Position numbers and translations under genes: made by a program. A stretch of DNA of 64,000 nucleotides from positions 747,001-811,000 of the forward strand of contig NZ_CP048796.1 of NCBI RefSeq assembly GCF_010748935.1, given 5' to 3'. This DNA is from Providencia vermicola. Lineage in GTDB: Bacteria; Pseudomonadota; Gammaproteobacteria; Enterobacterales; Enterobacteriaceae. Positions 61,232 through 64,000 of the stretch are shown here, in pieces; position 1 is the first letter of the stretch; the number at the start of each line of letters is the position of its first letter. The notes below the pieces were generated by a model that made no database searches, was not told the DNA's origin, and was given only the letters and a program-made list of their open reading frames with translations.

Positions 61232-61648
61232 GTGAAACCTGCTGCTCGTCGCCGCGCTCGTGAGTGTGCTGTGCAAGCCATCTATTCATGGCAATTATCC
61301 GGTAATAACGTTTCCGATGTGGAATATGAATTTATTGCTGAACAGGACATGTCTGACGTTGACGTTATTTATTTTCGTGAACTGTTATCTGGAGTAGCGA
61401 ATAACGCTGCGAAATTGGATCAACTCATGGCTCCTTTCTTATCTCGCCAACTCGAAGAGCTGGGACAGGTAGAGAAAGCGATTTTACGTGTTGCTATGTA
61501 TGAACTTAGCTACCGTGAAGATGTCCCTTATAAAGTTGCTATTAATGAAGGCATTGAACTTGCTAAAGTATTCGGTGCAGAAGATAGCCATAAATTTGTT
61601 AATGGTGTACTTGATAAGGCTGCGCCAGCTGTTCGTCGTAAAAAATAA
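61232..61648 (+). CDS. nusB: Transcription antitermination factor NusB
   Basis: 138-residue all-helical RNA-binding protein that with NusE (S10) binds boxA in rRNA antitermination. N-terminal [18 protein letters not shown] and C-terminal [23 protein letters not shown] are family signatures. GTG start at 61232 with AAGGGGAA upstream. Cotranscribed with ribH. Confidence 0.97.
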   Translation: MKPAARRRARECAVQAIYSWQLSGNNVSDVEYEFIAEQDMSDVDVIYFRELLSGVANNAAKLDQLMAPFLSRQLEELGQVEKAILRVAMYELSYREDVPYKVAINEGIELAKVFGAEDSHKFVNGVLDKAAPAVRRKK

Positions 61649-61691
61649 ACATTGATCAGGGTTCCCTCCTGTAATACTACAGTAGTAATGA

Positions 61692-61724
61692 GGTAGGCTG
61701 GGTTCCAGCCTATCTTTATATTTT
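61692..61724 (+). terminator. Hairpin after nusB
   Basis: GGTAGGCTGG pairs with CCAGCCTATC (one G-U pair) around GTT and is followed by TTTATATTTT. Likely a partial terminator between nusB and thiL. Confidence 0.65.
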
Positions 61725-61782
61725 ATGCGTATGTATCCATGATAAATATGATACTAGGCATAGCGAAAATGGAAAAGCTACC

Positions 61783-62772
61783 ATGTCATATGGCGAATTT
61801 GACCTCATCGCACGTTTCTTTAACCGTCAAACTACCAATCGACGGGATGTGAATATCGGTATTGGTGATGACTGTGCGTTGATGACCATACCAGAAAAAC
61901 AGCAGCTTGCTGTCAGTACTGATACACTGGTTTCTGGTATTCATTTCCTACCTGAAATTTCCCCTGCGGATCTAGCCTACAAATCATTAGCCTCTAATTT
62001 AAGTGATCTTGCTGCGATGGGGGCGGATCCTGCTTGGGTTTCACTGGCGATTACATTACCTCATGTTGACCTCCATTGGTTAGAGCAATTCAGTGATAGC
62101 TTGTTTGAGCAGATTAATTATTACGGTATGCAGTTAATTGGTGGAGACACCACGCGTGGCCCGATGAGTTTAACTTATACGGTACATGGCTTAGTGCCAC
62201 ATGGAAAAGCGTTGTCACGGTCAGGGGCTCGTAATGGAGACTGGATATATGTGACGGGGACACTGGGTGATAGCGCTGCCGGTCTAGCAATATTGCAGGG
62301 CAGGTTAGATATCCAAGATGAAAAGCAAAAAGCATGGTTACTGGGACGCCATTTGCGTCCTCAGCCACGTATTTTGCAAGGCCAAGCATTACGCAATCTG
62401 GCCTCTTCCGCCATTGATATTTCAGATGGATTAATTTCCGATCTAAACCATATCTTGAAAGCTAGCGGCTGTGGTGCACGTATTAATCTTGATGCATTAC
62501 CACTTTCTGAAGCATTACAGCAAAACTGTTCCGTAGAGCAAGCGCGTATTTGGTCTCTCAGTGGCGGCGAGGATTATGAGCTTTGCTTCACAGTTCCTGA
62601 GATAAACCGTGGTGCACTCGAAATGGCACTAGCGCATACCGGTGCCAACTTTACTTGTATTGGGCAGATCAAACCGCAATCTGAGGGGATCAGTTATTAT
62701 TGTGATAATCAGGTTGTAGATGTGGCATTAAAAGGATTTGATCATTTTGTATTAGAAAATATTGATAATTAA
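61783..62772 (+). CDS. thiL: Thiamine-monophosphate kinase ThiL
   Basis: 329-residue cytoplasmic kinase making thiamine diphosphate. PurM-like fold with [10 protein letters not shown] at the N-terminus, GIGDDCAL near residue 26, [12 protein letters not shown] near 44, GGDTTRGP near 120 and [10 protein letters not shown] near 205. In E. coli pgpA overlaps its end; here a terminator follows directly and no pgpA is present. Confidence 0.96.
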   Translation: MSYGEFDLIARFFNRQTTNRRDVNIGIGDDCALMTIPEKQQLAVSTDTLVSGIHFLPEISPADLAYKSLASNLSDLAAMGADPAWVSLAITLPHVDLHWLEQFSDSLFEQINYYGMQLIGGDTTRGPMSLTYTVHGLVPHGKALSRSGARNGDWIYVTGTLGDSAAGLAILQGRLDIQDEKQKAWLLGRHLRPQPRILQGQALRNLASSAIDISDGLISDLNHILKASGCGARINLDALPLSEALQQNCSVEQARIWSLSGGEDYELCFTVPEINRGALEMALAHTGANFTCIGQIKPQSEGISYYCDNQVVDVALKGFDHFVLENIDN

Positions 62773-62799
62773 TCCTAGATAATAACGCATAAAAAAATC

Positions 62800-62831
62800 A
62801 GCCCGTGTCAGTCATTGTCACGGGCTTTTTT
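62800..62831 (+). terminator. Terminator of thiL
   Basis: AGCCCGTG and CACGGGCT pair exactly around 11 bases and are followed by six or more T. Confidence 0.9.
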
Positions 62832-63303
62832 ATTATTATTGATCGCAACAGATCGTTATAAAGGGATCTTGAATCCATAAAATATTTTATTTTATATTTT
62901 GCTGGCAAAATAATGCTGAGATAATTTATATAAAAGAATAAACAGGCTTATTAGTATAAATACTTACATATAAAGAGGGGGATTAAGTATTCTTTAAGTG
63001 TATGAATAAAAAGTCATTTTTTATTCATAAAAGAAAGCTGCCAAAAGGCAGCTAAAACAAAAATGAGGCGTAGATCTCATATAAATATGAGATATTTATG
63101 TCAATATTGACAAAATTCTTATGAGGGTAAATAGATGTTAAATCCATACTGAACTTTATTTGAGATAAAAGCAAGATCCTTTTTAAAAGAAATTTGCTTG
63201 AAATTGATCTAACTAATGATCCCGCTAATTTTATACTGAGATATTAAAAAATATGAGTGCAATTCAACATTAAATTACAGAGGGAATAGGATGAAGTACC
63301 AAG
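62832..63303. other. AT-rich gap between thiL and dxs
   Basis: About 470 bases with no gene where pgpA and yajO would be in E. coli. One hairpin, AGCTGCC/GGCAGCT (63036-63053), is T-rich on the minus-strand side and could be a second terminator for dxs. No trace of a pgpA remnant was recognised. Confidence 0.5.
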
Positions 63304-63341
63304 AAAAAACAGGTATTGCTTGTTACCCTAACAATACCTGT
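63304..63341 (-). terminator. Terminator of dxs
   Basis: On the minus strand ACAGGTATTG pairs with CAATACCTGT around 13 bases and is followed by six T. It starts 13 bases past the dxs stop. Confidence 0.9.
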
Positions 63342-63353
63342 CTATTTTAGACA

Positions 63354-64000
63354 CTACAGTTTTTGTTGATACTGCTCGATAGCGTTCAGAATGCCTTGGC
63401 TATCTAAACCGAGATCTGCAATAAGCTCATCTTGACTACCTTGAGGAATAAAGAAGTCAGGTAATCCAAGGTTTAATACGGGGATCATCTTGCGCTCGCG
63501 CATCAGAAATTCGTTAATACCACTACCCGCACCACCCATGATGGCATTCTCTTCTAGCGTCACTAACATTTCATGACTATTTGCCATTTCCAAAATTAAT
63601 TCTTCATCCAATGGTTTCACAAAACGCATATCAACCACGGTTGCATTAAGTTCTTCAGCGGCAACTAATGCATGCTTGAGCAAAGTACCAAAGCAGAGGA
63701 TCGCCACCTTCTCACCTTGGCGTCGAATGACTCCTTTACCAATCGGCAGGGTTTCGAGAGGTTGAAGCTCAGCACCTGTTCCTGTTCCTCGAGGATAGCG
63801 AACAGCACTTGGGCCTTCTTTATAGTGGTAGCCTGTATGCAGCATTTGACGACATTCATTTTCATCACTTGGCGTCATGATCACCAATGTTGGGATACAA
63901 CGGAGATAGGAGATATCAAAAGCACCTTGATGAGTCTGACCATCTGCACCAACAATCCCAGCACGATCAATAGCAAATAAAACAGGCACTTTTTGGATCG
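63354..64000 (-). CDS. dxs: 1-deoxy-D-xylulose-5-phosphate synthase, C-terminal part
   Basis: The gene continues past the window edge; about 215 C-terminal residues are seen. They cover the end of the pyrimidine-binding domain ([21 protein letters not shown], quoted in part: [15 protein letters not shown]) and the transketolase C-terminal domain ([40 protein letters not shown]). DXS is the thiamine-diphosphate enzyme that opens the methylerythritol phosphate isoprenoid pathway; its cofactor is made by ThiL, encoded convergently. Confidence 0.96.
   Translation of the reverse strand, partial: IQKVPVLFAIDRAGIVGADGQTHQGAFDISYLRCIPTLVIMTPSDENECRQMLHTGYHYKEGPSAVRYPRGTGTGAELQPLETLPIGKGVIRRQGEKVAILCFGTLLKHALVAAEELNATVVDMRFVKPLDEELILEMANSHEMLVTLEENAIMGGAGSGINEFLMRERKMIPVLNLGLPDFFIPQGSQDELIADLGLDSQGILNAIEQYQQKL

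Overview
The window is a low-GC enterobacterial chromosome segment, most likely from Providencia or a close Morganellaceae relative. This is inferred from the near-E. coli protein sequences of the housekeeping genes, the AT-rich intergenic DNA, an MrpJ-like regulator beside a chaperone-usher fimbrial operon, and the gene order. No rRNA, tRNA, CRISPR array, prophage or complete insertion sequence was seen.

Layout. 0-8 kb: end of an unidentified gene, a HAD phosphatase, a stand-alone TerC membrane protein, dapB, and carAB with a readable control region (PurR box, tandem promoters, two ARG boxes, TTG start). 8-13.4 kb: a small exported protein, a MerR/TipAS regulator with a textbook 19-bp-spacer promoter, then yghB, metC and divergent Fur-controlled exbBD. 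13.4-18.5 kb: an alpha/beta hydrolase, a decayed back-to-back MFS/LysR pair, about 1.3 kb of AT-rich DNA with a possible small RNA, and yedEF. 18.7-23.6 kb: a GNAT acetyltransferase, rdgC and mak (divergent, as in E. coli) and cpdB. 24.5-31.6 kb: a compact fimbrial locus (regulator, pilin, chaperone, usher, two paralogous two-domain adhesins) plus a convergent mini-pilin gene. 32-36.4 kb: a nitroreductase, a frameshifted MetQ-type lipoprotein gene, an isopenicillin-N-synthase-family oxygenase and a C-S-lyase-type PLP enzyme. 36.5-45.8 kb: sbcCD, divergent phoBR and brnQ. 45.8-52.2 kb: two unrecognised, effector-like proteins around ggt, a lipoprotein and a 2-Cys peroxiredoxin. 52.3-64 kb: acpH, queA-tgt-yajC-secDF, nrdR-ribD-ribH-nusB-thiL and the 3' part of dxs.

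Compared with the E. coli backbone as I remember it (rdgC-mak-araJ-sbcCD-phoBR-brnQ ... acpH-queA-tgt-yajC-secDF-nrdR-ribDE-nusB-thiL-pgpA-yajO-dxs), accessory genes fill the mak/sbcC gap and the brnQ/acpH gap, and pgpA and yajO are absent between thiL and dxs.

The most interesting items are the protein at 51.2-52.2 kb with a GHG...ACES clan-CD (C80/caspase-like) protease signature; its neighbour at 45.8-46.9 kb with a polar, effector-like N-terminus; the tandem adhesins of unknown receptor; the fimbrial regulator whose natural start codon is directly followed by a stop; the oxygenase/C-S-lyase/MetQ module; and three families of structured intergenic repeats.
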